Source: Methylophaga sulfidovorans | Lineage (GTDB): Bacteria > Pseudomonadota > Gammaproteobacteria > Nitrosococcales > Methylophagaceae | Length of the DNA: 64,000 nt | NCBI RefSeq assembly: GCF_900114205.1 | Contig: NZ_FOSH01000006.1 | Coordinates: 1-64,000 of the forward strand | Reading direction: 5' to 3' | Shown here: positions 18,790 through 28,475 of the stretch, one piece after another | Layout: each line of letters begins with the position of its first letter | Numbering within the stretch: the first letter of the stretch is position 1 | The notes under the pieces: model-generated | The model's input: the letters and a program-made list of their open reading frames with translations, nothing else | Databases searched by the model: none | Told to the model about the DNA's origin: nothing | Program-made: the position numbers and the translations under genes

Positions 18790-20154
18790 ATGTCGTTTGA
18801 TATAACTACACAGTTTGCAGAGCAGGTGTCGCTGGCATCTCTTGTGCAAAACCTTGTTTATGCCTCTGGCACCGTTGGGGCAATTTTTGTCGTAATAGGA
18901 CTGCTCTTAATTGACGCAGGCGGTGTTAGGAGGCGTAATGCATTTAATGCAACTATAGAAAAATTAGTTGGTTTTTTTATCGGGTTTACCACCTATTTTG
19001 TGATTGGCTTTGCGTTCTGGGCTGCCCAGTATTACGTGATGGTCGATTACACATTGACCGATAGTATTAAGGATTGGTGGGCAGGTGGCATTTTAGCCAA
19101 TCAACTTGCTCAAAATGTGGATCCGGCAGTTTTTCCGGGCCTGAATAACTTCCAGATCTTTATTTTCTTCCTGGCCACATTTGCCGGGATTATCAATGTC
19201 TTATTACACTTTGCTGTGTCTGAAAGAATGAAATCTTCGGCGTATTACATTACATCTTGTGTAGCGACGTTGGTGTCTTCTGTCTTGAGCTGGTGGACAT
19301 GGGGCTCTGTTGGTCCGTTAACTAACCTGGGTTTCCATGATTTCTTCGGTGTCGGCTTTGTCTATTTGTTCCCTGCGGGTATGGCGATGGTATTCGTGAA
19401 TAAGTTAGGGGCTAGACCGGGTATGTTCTCTGCTCATTCCAAAGTCGAAGAATATCGTGTTCCCAGTCTTGCCTTGGTGACCGTTGGGGTCTTTAGCGTG
19501 TTTGGCAGTTTGCCAATGGTGATTCTGTCATGCCTGTTTTTCTTTGATCCGGGTGCGCATGCGGTCAGTGTCACCATGGCTGATACCAGTGTTGGTTTAG
19601 CGTTTAACAACTATGCGGCGGCCTGGGCTGGCGGCACTTTGATGGGCGCGATACTGGCTTATTCAAAACGTAAATACAGCTATTTACTGCTAGGCCCATT
19701 CGCCGGTTATGTCTCGGGTGCATCAGGTTTTGATGTGTATATTCCCTGGCAGATGTTCTTGGTGGCTTTCGGCTCACCGCTGGTGGCTTATGTTATCTAT
19801 GAATTCCTGCAAAAACGGGAAATTGATGAGCATAAATTATTGCCATTATTTGCTGGTGTAGGCTCATACGGTTTGATTATGACTGGCTTACTGCATATTG
19901 GTACACCACGCGGTGGTTATGTCGGTATCACTGAAGGTGCTTATGCTTTCCAGCACGGTGAAATCGGTGTGCTGATGCAAATCGTCGGGATTGTTGTGTG
20001 TCTGGGTACCGGTATTGTGACCGCGTTTATCCTGTCATTTATTCTGGAAAGAACCATAGGTATGCGTATTTCAGATGAAGAACAGGCAATTGGTCTGGAT
20101 AAAGTCCATTGGGGATTGGATTCAGATGTATCACCTCAGGTAGAAGCAAAATAA
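18790..20154 (+). CDS. Amt-family transporter lacking the twin-histidine motif
   Basis: 454-residue polytopic membrane protein of the ammonium transporter family, with about 11 hydrophobic helices. Aligning by eye to E. coli AmtB, the pore histidine in DFAGGTVVH becomes Tyr (DFFGVGFVY, about residue 190). The second in VHGVCGIVG becomes Phe (LFAGVGSYG, about residue 355). Both conducting-pore histidines therefore seem replaced by aromatic residues. Location beside dmm and tmd, with a shared palindrome upstream, suggests a methylated-amine transporter or sensor rather than an ammonium channel; this is inference. A GAGGA ribosome site precedes the ATG and a strong terminator follows. Confidence 0.85.
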   Translation: MSFDITTQFAEQVSLASLVQNLVYASGTVGAIFVVIGLLLIDAGGVRRRNAFNATIEKLVGFFIGFTTYFVIGFAFWAAQYYVMVDYTLTDSIKDWWAGGILANQLAQNVDPAVFPGLNNFQIFIFFLATFAGIINVLLHFAVSERMKSSAYYITSCVATLVSSVLSWWTWGSVGPLTNLGFHDFFGVGFVYLFPAGMAMVFVNKLGARPGMFSAHSKVEEYRVPSLALVTVGVFSVFGSLPMVILSCLFFFDPGAHAVSVTMADTSVGLAFNNYAAAWAGGTLMGAILAYSKRKYSYLLLGPFAGYVSGASGFDVYIPWQMFLVAFGSPLVAYVIYEFLQKREIDEHKLLPLFAGVGSYGLIMTGLLHIGTPRGGYVGITEGAYAFQHGEIGVLMQIVGIVVCLGTGIVTAFILSFILERTIGMRISDEEQAIGLDKVHWGLDSDVSPQVEAK

Positions 20155-20195
20155 AAGTTTTAAGTCTCTTTCGCCTGGCTCGTTAGAGTTTTTAG

Positions 20196-20227
20196 TGGCT
20201 TACTCTCTTGAGTAAGCCATTTTTTTA
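20196..20227 (+). terminator. Intrinsic terminator after the amt-like gene
   Basis: A 10-bp perfect stem TGGCTTACTC / GAGTAAGCCA (20196-20205 with 20210-20219), loop TCTT, followed by a run of seven or more T. Confidence 0.92.
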
Positions 20228-20325
20228 TTTATTGATATTGCTTCTATGCCATAGATAAATATTAAATAGATGTTTCCACTCTTCAAAAGAATGTGTTGCT
20301 CTCTTTATGAATGTATTTTTTCAGT

Positions 20326-20973
20326 TTAAGGAAATAAGACTGTTGGCTGCTCTGCATGCCACTGTTCGTATTTCACCATCACACTGGCAAAGAGATCACT
20401 GTGTAAAAATTCACTCAACCAGTCTCTGACCAGTGGATAGGGTGATTGCTGAAACCAGTTCATATCAACCGAGGCAAACTGACGGATAAAGGGCAATAGA
20501 GCAATGTCTGCCATCGTCCATTTTTCAGTGAGCAGGCAACCATTTTTTGCTAATAAGGATTCCAATTTTTGTAAGGTCGCCTCACCTTGCTCACGGTAAT
20601 ACAGTTCTGGGTATTCCGGGTAACGATCGGCATATTTATAGCGATCGAGATAATACTTAAACTCACCATCATTATTAGCAATCAGCTCATCACAGTGCTG
20701 TTTTTGTTGATGCGTGAGCATTTGATACCAATCTTTGGGATCTCGCTTTTCCAGTGCCCAACGCATAATATCGATACTTTCGTCGATGACTTTTCCTGTT
20801 TCGGTCTGTAGAACGGGGACAGTCCCTTTTGGTGAGATAGCTAATAATTCTGCAGGTTTATCTTTTAATACCACTTCGCGAAGTTCGGTTTTGATTCCAC
20901 TGGCGGCGAGTGCTAGCCTGGCTCGCATGGCATAAGGACAACGACGGAAACTATATAAAGTCGGGTACCGCAT
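20326..20973 (-). CDS. Glutathione S-transferase family protein
   Basis: About 215 residues from the ATG at 20973. A TTG at 21015 extends it by 14 residues without conserved sequence. Thioredoxin-fold N-terminal domain with active-site-like RRCPYAMRARLAL, SPKGTVPVLQT (cis-Pro segment) and the DESIDIMRWAL glutathione-binding stretch. A helical C-terminal domain follows, with the N-capping-box-like WTMADIALLPFIRQFA. The CPYA motif suggests an omega- or Grx2-like type acting in thiol transfer. The substrate is not evident. It stands alone, divergent from the efflux genes. Confidence 0.87.
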   Translation of the reverse strand: MRYPTLYSFRRCPYAMRARLALAASGIKTELREVVLKDKPAELLAISPKGTVPVLQTETGKVIDESIDIMRWALEKRDPKDWYQMLTHQQKQHCDELIANNDGEFKYYLDRYKYADRYPEYPELYYREQGEATLQKLESLLAKNGCLLTEKWTMADIALLPFIRQFASVDMNWFQQSPYPLVRDWLSEFLHSDLFASVMVKYEQWHAEQPTVLFP

Positions 20974-21068
20974 TGGGTGTGAATTCCAGTTTGAACAAAA
21001 AGCCAGTATAGACAATCAAAGCAGATGATTTTAAATTAGTAAACGCTAATATAGGTATTGAGAACACC

Positions 21069-22148
21069 ATGGAACAGTCATTATTAAGATGGATCGCTTT
21101 TATTACATTGCTGTTGTCAGCCAGTTTTACTGTTAACGCGGAGGGGCTGCCTCATACTGAAGCGGTTTACAAAAACTACGCTCGTCAGTGGACTTATGAT
21201 GGCAATGTTGAAGCCGTCAATCAGGCAACTGTTTCGTCACATGTTTCTGCGCAAGTGGCTGAGATTTTTTATGACGTCAATGACCGAGTAGAAAAGGGCG
21301 CGCTGATTTTACGTTTTAACGACGAAGAAATTAAAACCCGTTTATGGCAAGCAGAAGCGAATCTGCTGGCTGAACAAGCCCAGTTAAAAGAAGTACAGGC
21401 AAGATATAAGGAAGCTGCAGCAGAAGCCAAACGAATCAGTGATTTATACCAACGCAAACAAGTGACACGCTCCGCGCTGGATAAAGCCGTAGCAGATAAA
21501 TCAGCCACGGCGGCGCGGGTCAATGTATTAAATGCCCAAATCAAAGCCCGCCAAGCGGAAGTGAAGCAAGCCAAGGTGGAGCTTTCCTATACCGAAGTTC
21601 GGGCACCTTATGCCGGTGTAATGACTAAGCGTTGGATTGAAGTTGGCGAAATGGCAACACCAGGTCAGCGCTTAATGTCTGGCCTGTCACTGGATGATTT
21701 GCGCGTGGTATTTTCAGTGCCGCAAAAACAGTTAAACGAAGTGATGGCTGCCAAACTGGACGTGATATTACCTTCAGGCAAACATCTATCGCATTTGAAG
21801 AAAACCCTGATCCCGGCGGCAGATAGGCTGTCACACAGTTTTATTATTCGCTTGGATCTGCCACAGAAGCTCGATGCTGTTTATCCCGGAATGACAACAA
21901 AAGTCACTGTATTTGGCCGTGAACAATCGCTGCTGGTTATTCCGAAACAGGCGTTAGTCAGTCGTGCAGAAGTAGATGGCGTTTATATTTTTAACCAAGA
22001 AAACGTACAGTTCAGACAAGTCAGAATCGGCGAGGAGTTTGATGATGGCTGGGTAGAAGTATTATCAGGTATCGATGCTGGTGAGCAGGTAATAACGGAA
22101 CCTGATAGGGCATTACCTTATTTAAAGAAACAGCATGATGCATCCTGA
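21069..22148 (+). CDS. RND efflux periplasmic adaptor (membrane fusion protein)
   Basis: 359 residues. N-terminal signal peptide (cleavage near 25), a biotinyl-lipoyl-like half (VEKGALILRFND near 80), a helical hairpin of about 75 residues rich in Ala, Lys, Gln and Glu (95-170), and the second lipoyl half with SYTEVRAPYAGVMTKRWIEVGEMA. Beta-barrel and membrane-proximal domains follow (PGMTTKVTVFGR). Connects the RND pump encoded next to an outer-membrane channel, no gene for which is nearby. The stop overlaps the pump start by 14 bases. Confidence 0.92.
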   Translation: MEQSLLRWIAFITLLLSASFTVNAEGLPHTEAVYKNYARQWTYDGNVEAVNQATVSSHVSAQVAEIFYDVNDRVEKGALILRFNDEEIKTRLWQAEANLLAEQAQLKEVQARYKEAAAEAKRISDLYQRKQVTRSALDKAVADKSATAARVNVLNAQIKARQAEVKQAKVELSYTEVRAPYAGVMTKRWIEVGEMATPGQRLMSGLSLDDLRVVFSVPQKQLNEVMAAKLDVILPSGKHLSHLKKTLIPAADRLSHSFIIRLDLPQKLDAVYPGMTTKVTVFGREQSLLVIPKQALVSRAEVDGVYIFNQENVQFRQVRIGEEFDDGWVEVLSGIDAGEQVITEPDRALPYLKKQHDAS

Positions 22149-25100
22149 CACATTAGGTTTATCTGGTCGTATTGCCAGGTTCTTTCAGGATAATGCCCTT
22201 ACTCCGTTAATTGCGCTGTTAGCGCTGTTATTAGGATTGTTTGCGCTGATGGTCACCCCGCGTGAAGAGGAACCGCAGATTGATGTAACGATGGCAGATA
22301 TTTATATTGCCTATTCTGGTGCATCAGCGAAAGAAATAGAAAATCTGATCTCGACGCCGGCAGAGCAGGTTGTCAGTGAAATTTCTGGCTTGAAGCATGT
22401 GTATTCGGTATCCAAACCGGGACTCGCTATTATCACTGCACAGTTTGAAGTGGGCGAGAACCGTACAGACGCGATTGTGCGTTTATACAATAAAATCTAT
22501 TCCAATATGGATTGGCTGCCAAAAAACTTAGGTGTGTCCCAACCCATTATTAAACCAAAAGGCATTGATGATGTGCCGATTCTGACACTGACTTTATGGC
22601 ATGAAGGCCAGCAGGATTCCAGTCAGTTAAAACAGTTAGCACAGTCCCTGGAAGTTGAACTGAAGCGGATTCAGGGAACGCGGGATATTTATACTGTTGG
22701 CGGCGCTGATACGGTGGTTAATATCACCTTAGATCCTGAGGCAATGGCGGCCTATCATATGGATAGTCATAGCTTGGGTTTGGCATTGCAAGCAGCTAAC
22801 CAATCTGCTGAATCTGGTGTAACAATCAAAAATAATCAAACAACAGAGATTCAGGCTGGTGAGTTTATCGTAGACGTGGATACGCTGAAGTCGCTGATAG
22901 TCGGTGTATTTGATCAAAAACCAGTCTATCTCAGTGATGTGGCTACTATTTCACTCGGGCCTGAACAACCGCGTCAATATGTCTGGTTTGGCACTGGGCC
23001 TGCGGCTGCAGACAAACAACTTAATACACAAGGTGAGTATGATGCAGTAACGCTCGCCATTGCCAAGCAGCCCGGAACCAATGCAGCCGATATCGCTGAT
23101 GCGGTTTTAACACAGGTGGATGCTCTGAAAGGGGTGATGATTCCGCATGATGTAAATGTAACGGTGACACGGAATTATGGTGAAACGGCTAATCAGAAAG
23201 CCGATACGTTGATCCACAAACTGATTTTTGTCACGGTGGCTGTTGTGTTGCTGGTGCTATTTGCACTGGGCTGGCGTGAAGCCCTTATTGTTGGCACTGC
23301 CGTTATTATTACCTTGTTATTGATGTTGTTTGCCTCATGGGCGTGGGGTTTTACCTTAAACCGGGTGTCGCTGTTCGCCTTAATTTTTTCTATTGGTATT
23401 CTGGTCGATGATGCGATTGTGGTGGTGGAGAATATCCACCGCCATATTCAGAAGGGGAAGTTGACTTTAAAACAGGCTATTCCACTTGCTGTGGATGAGG
23501 TCGGTCAGCCAACCATATTGGCGACACTGGCGGTGATTGCTGCCTTATTACCAATGGCCTTTGTCAGTGGCTTAATGGGCCCTTATATGAGCCCGATTCC
23601 CATCAATGCCAGTATGGGCATGCTGCTGTCATTATTGGTGGCTTATATTGTGACACCATGGATGGTGTTGAAAATACTCTCGGACTCACGTTCGACCAAG
23701 CATGAGCATGCTGCAGAATCACGATATCTCAGTTTTTTTCAGCGGGTATTGGGGCCATTTTTATTAAATGAACATGCTGCTCGTCGACGAAAACTTCTGT
23801 GGGCAATACTTGTTGGGCTAGTCATCCTCTCCGTTGGTCTTGCTGCAATGAAACTGGTTATTCTGAAAATGCTGCCCTTCGATAATAAATCTGAAGTGCA
23901 GATTGTGATTGATATGCCAGAAGGCTCACCATTAGAAAAAACAGCAGCGGTAACGCGGGCCTTAACAAATTACCTTGCCAGCGTGCCGGATGTGACCGAT
24001 TATCAGGCTTATGTCGGCACAGCTCCACCGATAAATTTTAATGGGCTGGTCAGGCAATATTATTTACGTGAAGGCTGGTATCAGGCAGATATTCAAATCA
24101 ATCTCAGAGATAAACATCTGCGAAACCAACATAGTCACGAGATAGCCTTGCAGTTACGCGAGCCACTGACAGCGATTGCCGAGAAATGGCATGCACGCAT
24201 TAAAGTGGTGGAAGTGCCTGCCGGACCACCTGTGTTATCCCCGATTGTGGCTGAACTCTATGGCCTGACGGAGTCACAGCGACAGGATCTGGCTAGACAA
24301 ATGATGGATGTATTGCAGCAAACTGATGGTATCGTCGATATCGATAGCAGCGTTGAGGCCAAAGCCGCCAGACAGGTCATTACGGTGGATAGAAATAAAG
24401 CCATGCTGTTTGGTTTGAATCAGCAGCAAATTGTTGATGCTATTCAGTTGGCCTTGGCTGGTCAGGATGTGACGTATCTGCATGATGAGCAGGTGAAATA
24501 TGCCATACCACTGCGTCTGCAATGGCCAATCAAGGATAAAGCCAATCTTGATGCTTTATTGAATATCAAACTGACCAACCAACAGGGCACGATGATTCCT
24601 TTAGCTGATGTGGTCACTGTCGTTAACTCAGAGCATCAGCAAACCCTTTACCACAAAGATTTGCAGGCGGTGACATATGTGACCGCAGATATGGCAGGGA
24701 AGGTGGATAGTCCCTTGTACGGGATGTTTTCAGCTTACCAGCAATTAGCATCGGTGCCGGTGCAGCAATATTTGATTTCAGCCCCCCGGTTAGCCACCGA
24801 GGATTCAGTGAAATGGGATGGAGAATGGCAAATCACCTACGAAACATTTCGTGATATGGGCTTAGCTTATGCGGTGGGGATTATTCTGATCTATCTGCTT
24901 ATCGTGGCGCAGTTCCGATCTTATTTGCTGCCATTAATCATTATGGTACCGATTCCATTAACGGTGATTGGTGTTATGCCCGGACATGCTCTATTTGGCG
25001 CGGCATTCACAGCAACATCGATGATTGGCATGATTGCGATGGCGGGTATTATCGTGCGTAATTCTATTTTATTGGTCGACTTTATTCGTCATGCCATGGC

Positions 25101-25323
25101 AGAGGGAATGTCTGCAGAAAACGCTGTGATTGCCGCCGCTGCAACTCGTGCAAAACCTATTCTGCTAACAGCACTTGCGGCGATGGTAGGGGCAGTATTT
25201 ATTCTGGATGATCCGATATTTAATGGACTGGCTATTGCCTTATTATTCGGGATTCTGGTATCGACCTTATTGACCTTGCTGGTTATTCCATTGCTGTATT
25301 ACAGCTATATCAAGACTCGATAA
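22135..25323 (+). CDS. RND-type efflux pump, inner-membrane subunit
   Basis: 1062 residues, the usual length for AcrB-family pumps. 12 transmembrane helices in two halves, each followed by a large periplasmic domain. N-terminal PREEEPQIDVTMADI and SGASAKEIENLISTPAEQ segments are typical. TM4 holds the proton-relay Asp pair in GILVDDAIVVVENIH, characteristic of the HAE rather than the heavy-metal group. The C-terminal half has GIIVRNSILLVDFIRHAM. The substrate cannot be read from sequence. It forms an operon with the adaptor; its 3' end overlaps the convergent PilZ gene by 14 bases. Confidence 0.93.
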   Translation: MMHPDTLGLSGRIARFFQDNALTPLIALLALLLGLFALMVTPREEEPQIDVTMADIYIAYSGASAKEIENLISTPAEQVVSEISGLKHVYSVSKPGLAIITAQFEVGENRTDAIVRLYNKIYSNMDWLPKNLGVSQPIIKPKGIDDVPILTLTLWHEGQQDSSQLKQLAQSLEVELKRIQGTRDIYTVGGADTVVNITLDPEAMAAYHMDSHSLGLALQAANQSAESGVTIKNNQTTEIQAGEFIVDVDTLKSLIVGVFDQKPVYLSDVATISLGPEQPRQYVWFGTGPAAADKQLNTQGEYDAVTLAIAKQPGTNAADIADAVLTQVDALKGVMIPHDVNVTVTRNYGETANQKADTLIHKLIFVTVAVVLLVLFALGWREALIVGTAVIITLLLMLFASWAWGFTLNRVSLFALIFSIGILVDDAIVVVENIHRHIQKGKLTLKQAIPLAVDEVGQPTILATLAVIAALLPMAFVSGLMGPYMSPIPINASMGMLLSLLVAYIVTPWMVLKILSDSRSTKHEHAAESRYLSFFQRVLGPFLLNEHAARRRKLLWAILVGLVILSVGLAAMKLVILKMLPFDNKSEVQIVIDMPEGSPLEKTAAVTRALTNYLASVPDVTDYQAYVGTAPPINFNGLVRQYYLREGWYQADIQINLRDKHLRNQHSHEIALQLREPLTAIAEKWHARIKVVEVPAGPPVLSPIVAELYGLTESQRQDLARQMMDVLQQTDGIVDIDSSVEAKAARQVITVDRNKAMLFGLNQQQIVDAIQLALAGQDVTYLHDEQVKYAIPLRLQWPIKDKANLDALLNIKLTNQQGTMIPLADVVTVVNSEHQQTLYHKDLQAVTYVTADMAGKVDSPLYGMFSAYQQLASVPVQQYLISAPRLATEDSVKWDGEWQITYETFRDMGLAYAVGIILIYLLIVAQFRSYLLPLIIMVPIPLTVIGVMPGHALFGAAFTATSMIGMIAMAGIIVRNSILLVDFIRHAMAEGMSAENAVIAAAATRAKPILLTALAAMVGAVFILDDPIFNGLAIALLFGILVSTLLTLLVIPLLYYSYIKTR

Positions 25324-25927
25324 GTGTCATGCCGCCTGTCAGTTCACCTTCACGTAAACGTTCAGCCTGACGTTTTAATGTATGACGAATCAGTATATTA
25401 CGATCCATTTCATCCATATGGGTGAAGGCCATACGTAGTAAATAAGGTGTTTCAGCCGGAGCTTGTTCGATTTTGTCACAACCAATCACGGTTGCCAGTG
25501 TATGAATCGTACTAGCCGATGGCACTAACTGCATAAAGAGTTCGACATAATCTCTAGGCATAATAGGGGTGGCAACCAATAAGGCAATGCCACCCCCACT
25601 CAAGTTTACGTCGGTCAGTTTTTCAGGATTGATAGGGTTATTGTGGCGCTCGATACGCTGAGCAATCAGATTGACCTTATCATCTAATAAACGCAGAGCA
25701 CGTGCGATTTCACGATCATGCTGGCTGATTTGATCCAGTAAGTGTGAAAACACATTTTGCATGGTACGAAGCTGAGCACGTTCAGAATCACCGTCATTGT
25801 CTGATGATTGTGAAATACGTTTTGCGACTTCACCAACGTGCGTTTTTTCCACAGGTTTGAACTCAATCACTACCGAGTCATTGATTCGAAAAAACTCACG
25901 TCTGTCTGAACCTGAATGCTGCATCAC
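25310..25927 (-). CDS. PilZ domain protein
   Basis: 205 residues. A PilZ-like c-di-GMP-binding signature is split by a helical insertion: RREFFR (R10-x3-R14) at the N-terminus and DVNLSGGG (N-x-S-x-x-G, near 109) after about 85 residues of predicted helix (including RIERHNNPINPEKL). The C-terminal half has the usual strand pattern. The insertion makes it longer than single-domain PilZ proteins. Probably a c-di-GMP effector; the target is unknown. Tail-to-tail overlap with the RND pump gene. Confidence 0.8.
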   Translation of the reverse strand: MMQHSGSDRREFFRINDSVVIEFKPVEKTHVGEVAKRISQSSDNDGDSERAQLRTMQNVFSHLLDQISQHDREIARALRLLDDKVNLIAQRIERHNNPINPEKLTDVNLSGGGIALLVATPIMPRDYVELFMQLVPSASTIHTLATVIGCDKIEQAPAETPYLLRMAFTHMDEMDRNILIRHTLKRQAERLREGELTGGMTLIES

Positions 25928-26015
25928 TCTCTACCGTTATCCTTAAAAGCTTAATGTCACTTAATCGGCCTGAATATAAGATTCTTTATATCATGTTCCG
26001 ACTAAGTTGCCAGCA

Positions 26016-27425
26016 TTAAAGGTTTTCGGATGCGTAATCAGCCAGTCTTGAACGCTCACCTCGTAGCAGCGTAATGTGACCACTGTGCTGCCAATATTTA
26101 AAGTGATCAACCACATAGGTCAGGCCCGATGTGGTCTCACTCAAATAAGGAGTATCAATTTGAGCGATATTACCGAGGCAGACAATTTTCGTGCCTGGAC
26201 CTGCGCGGGTAATCAGGGTTTTCATCTGTTTTGAGGTTAAGTTTTGTGCCTCATCAATAATTAAAAAGCGATTCAGGAATGTGCGACCGCGCATAAAGTT
26301 GAGTGAACGGATTTTGATCCAGCGTTGTAATAGATCATTAGTAGCCTGGCGACCCCATTCACCACCTTCCGTTTTATTTAATACCTCAAGGTTATCCATC
26401 AAGGCGCCCATCCAGGGTGTCATTTTCTCTTCTTCGGTGCCTGGTAAGAAACCGATATCTTCACCCACAGGTACCGTGACACGGGTCATGATAATTTCAC
26501 TGTAGCGCTTGTGTTCGACCGTTTGTGTTAACGCTGCCGCTAAGGTTAATAAAGTTTTACCGGTACCTGCCTGGCCCAGTAAGCTGACAAAATCAACATC
26601 CGGGTCCATTAATAAATTAAGTGCGAAATTCTGTTCGCGATTGCGTGCTGTGATTCCCCAGATTGCATGATTGTCTTTACGGTAATCGTTAATAAGTTGG
26701 ATATCTGCACTGGTCTCAGTAACCGAGCGCACCACAGCTTCAATATTATGATCTTCACCTGGCGAATAAATGAGCTGATTGGGATACCAGTCTTTGACAA
26801 CATCGCCCTCGACTTCATAAAAAGTCTGACCATCGGCTGTCCATGATTCCAGGCGATTCAAATCATCCCAGAAATCAGCATTAAGCTCGCTGGCACCGCG
26901 ATAAAGCAGATCCACATCATCCAGCACTTTATCGTTGTAATAATCTTCAGCGCAGATGCCTAATACAGTGGCTTTGATACGTAAGTTGATATCTTTTGAG
27001 ACCAGAATAATGGTGTGATCTTTAATCGCTGCCTGTAGTGCAATCGCCACACTTAAAATGGCATTGTCACCTTGATGACTCGGTAACTCTTTAGGTAATT
27101 CCTGTTCCATTTGTGTGGTCTGAAAAAACAGACGACCACTGGCATTAGGCATATCACCACTATTTACACTGGGTAAGGGAATACCATTGGTGATCGCTTC
27201 ATTATCTTCCGCCTGCAACAATAAATCATCGAGGAACCGGCTGACCTGACGTACATTACGGGACACCTCAGATAAGCCTTTTTTACCGCGGTCGAGTTCT
27301 TCTAATACAACCATGGGCAAGTAGATATCATGCTCATCAAAACGGAATAAAGCCGTTGGGTCATGCATCAATACATTAGTATCCAGAATAAACAGACGTT
27401 TACCTTCGGCGGGACGTTTGATCAT
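26016..27425 (-). CDS. PhoH family protein with N-terminal PIN domain
   Basis: 469 residues. The PIN nuclease domain (about 8-150) starts with FILDTNVLMHDP and has VLEELDRGKKG and later VSKDINLRIKA, giving the acidic residues expected for metal binding. The PhoH ATPase domain (about 240-469) has Walker A GQAGTGKTLLTLAAAL and Walker B FLIIDEAQNLT. PIN-PhoH proteins act as RNA helicase/ribonucleases in some bacteria (PhoH2 type), but here no small antitoxin-like gene overlaps. Single gene, transcribed leftward; its start is followed by a long non-coding region. Confidence 0.92.
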   Translation of the reverse strand: MIKRPAEGKRLFILDTNVLMHDPTALFRFDEHDIYLPMVVLEELDRGKKGLSEVSRNVRQVSRFLDDLLLQAEDNEAITNGIPLPSVNSGDMPNASGRLFFQTTQMEQELPKELPSHQGDNAILSVAIALQAAIKDHTIILVSKDINLRIKATVLGICAEDYYNDKVLDDVDLLYRGASELNADFWDDLNRLESWTADGQTFYEVEGDVVKDWYPNQLIYSPGEDHNIEAVVRSVTETSADIQLINDYRKDNHAIWGITARNREQNFALNLLMDPDVDFVSLLGQAGTGKTLLTLAAALTQTVEHKRYSEIIMTRVTVPVGEDIGFLPGTEEEKMTPWMGALMDNLEVLNKTEGGEWGRQATNDLLQRWIKIRSLNFMRGRTFLNRFLIIDEAQNLTSKQMKTLITRAGPGTKIVCLGNIAQIDTPYLSETTSGLTYVVDHFKYWQHSGHITLLRGERSRLADYASENL

Positions 27426-28005
27426 TGGTTCGAGATCCTCTTTGGTTAGTTGGAGACCTGTGATTGATTATGGTGCAAGAAATCATTACTGCAAAGGGTG
27501 AACAACAATTATTTTATTGCTCAGGTTTATATAAATTTCCAAGCCCTTCACAAGTGGATATTTAGTGTTAATATGAAAAGCCTTCCCCGGACGATTCATC
27601 TTCGAATTTTTAACTATCATTCTGCTTTTATAGTTTGGTGTTTCTTGTAGATATTTCCCCCTATCTTATTGATTAATAAGTTCCAGAAACCTTCTTTATC
27701 TGATGTGACTAAATTGCTGAGCCCATAATGATTGACCGCTTTGCTCTGACTTAAAGTGAGTTTTCTTAGCTTAAAACGACGCGAAAGTTTTTCTGTTTTC
27801 AAAGCAAGCTGATATCAAAAACAGAGGCTTTTGCGATATCACTGCATAACCGTACTAGGATTCAGTCACAATTATCACTAGGACATCTTGTTCTGTATTC
27901 CGAGCAAGATTAGTGTTGTCGGACGAATTAGGTGGGTGTTATGAATCTTGTTTGAAAAATGAATCCTCCTATATCTATGTAGACATCTAAGGAGGTTGAT
28001 TCCCC
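27426..28005. other. Non-coding region between divergent phoH-like and secreted-protein genes
   Basis: 580 bases with divergent promoters presumed. A 61-codon frame on the minus strand (27617-27802, basic, Lys/Leu-rich) matches nothing I know and has no convincing ribosome site, so I do not call it. The last 45 bases hold an inverted repeat over the Shine-Dalgarno of the next gene, listed separately. Nothing else is supported. Confidence 0.4.
27965..27995 (+). promoter_or_regulatory. Hairpin covering the Shine-Dalgarno of the 28006 gene
   Basis: CCTCCT (27965-27970) is the exact complement of AGGAGG (27990-27995), which is the ribosome-binding site placed about ten bases before the ATG. Pairing would hide a very strong Shine-Dalgarno, with 19 bases between the arms. 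The stem is short, so the effect would depend on temperature or a binding factor. Confidence 0.4.
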
Positions 28006-28440
28006 ATGAAATTAAAAACAGTGTTGTGTGCAGTATTGGCTGGTCTATCGGTATCAAGTGTGGCTGTCGCGGACGTTACATTCGATGATTTAGTTGGCAC
28101 CTGGTATGCCGAAACCCAGCATGATGGTGAAACCATGAAATGGTTAGTTAAACGTGAGGCTGATCAAAGTTATGCTGCTTTATTTTTAGTTTGTGACGGT
28201 GAAAACTTGTCATGGGTACAAAAAGAAAGAGGTCAGTGGAAGATAGAAGGTAAAGAATTACATACAGTCATTGCTGCTTTCCAGGACATGAATGGTAATC
28301 AGCCTGATCAGTTAGGCAAACAAATGCATTACGAAAAACTGGAATTAGATAATGACGAATTAAACTATGAGCAAAAAGATAACGATAATGTCTATAGCTT
28401 CAAACGCGTCAACGACGGCTATCAAATAAGCTGCCAATAA
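28006..28440 (+). CDS. Small secreted protein, unknown function
   Basis: 144 residues with a clear signal peptide (MKLKTVLCAVLAGLSVSSVAVA, cleavage near 22). The mature part is beta-rich and starts VTFDDLVGTWYAETQHDGETM, the GTW pattern being reminiscent of lipocalin-like folds. It has two cysteines (FLVCDGEN and the C-terminal SCQ) that could form a disulfide. I do not recognise the family. A perfect AAGGAGG ribosome site precedes the ATG, possibly masked by a hairpin, and a strong terminator follows, so it is a single-gene unit. Confidence 0.75.
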   Translation: MKLKTVLCAVLAGLSVSSVAVADVTFDDLVGTWYAETQHDGETMKWLVKREADQSYAALFLVCDGENLSWVQKERGQWKIEGKELHTVIAAFQDMNGNQPDQLGKQMHYEKLELDNDELNYEQKDNDNVYSFKRVNDGYQISCQ

Positions 28441-28444
28441 TCGA

Positions 28445-28475
28445 AAAAAGTCAGCCTGCTCCAGGCTGACTTTTT
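28445..28475 (+). terminator. Intrinsic terminator after the secreted-protein gene
   Basis: A 13-bp perfect stem, AAAAAGTCAGCCT / AGGCTGACTTTTT (28445-28457 with 28463-28475), loop GCTCC. The T-tract is part of the right arm. Confidence 0.92.

Noticed and set aside
26016-27425. PhoH2-type toxin-antitoxin system
   Set aside because: The PIN-PhoH fusion is present, but no small antitoxin-like gene overlaps its start.
27617-27802. 61-codon minus-strand ORF in the phoH upstream spacer
   Set aside because: No ribosome site, no recognisable family and A/T-rich composition like the surrounding non-coding DNA.
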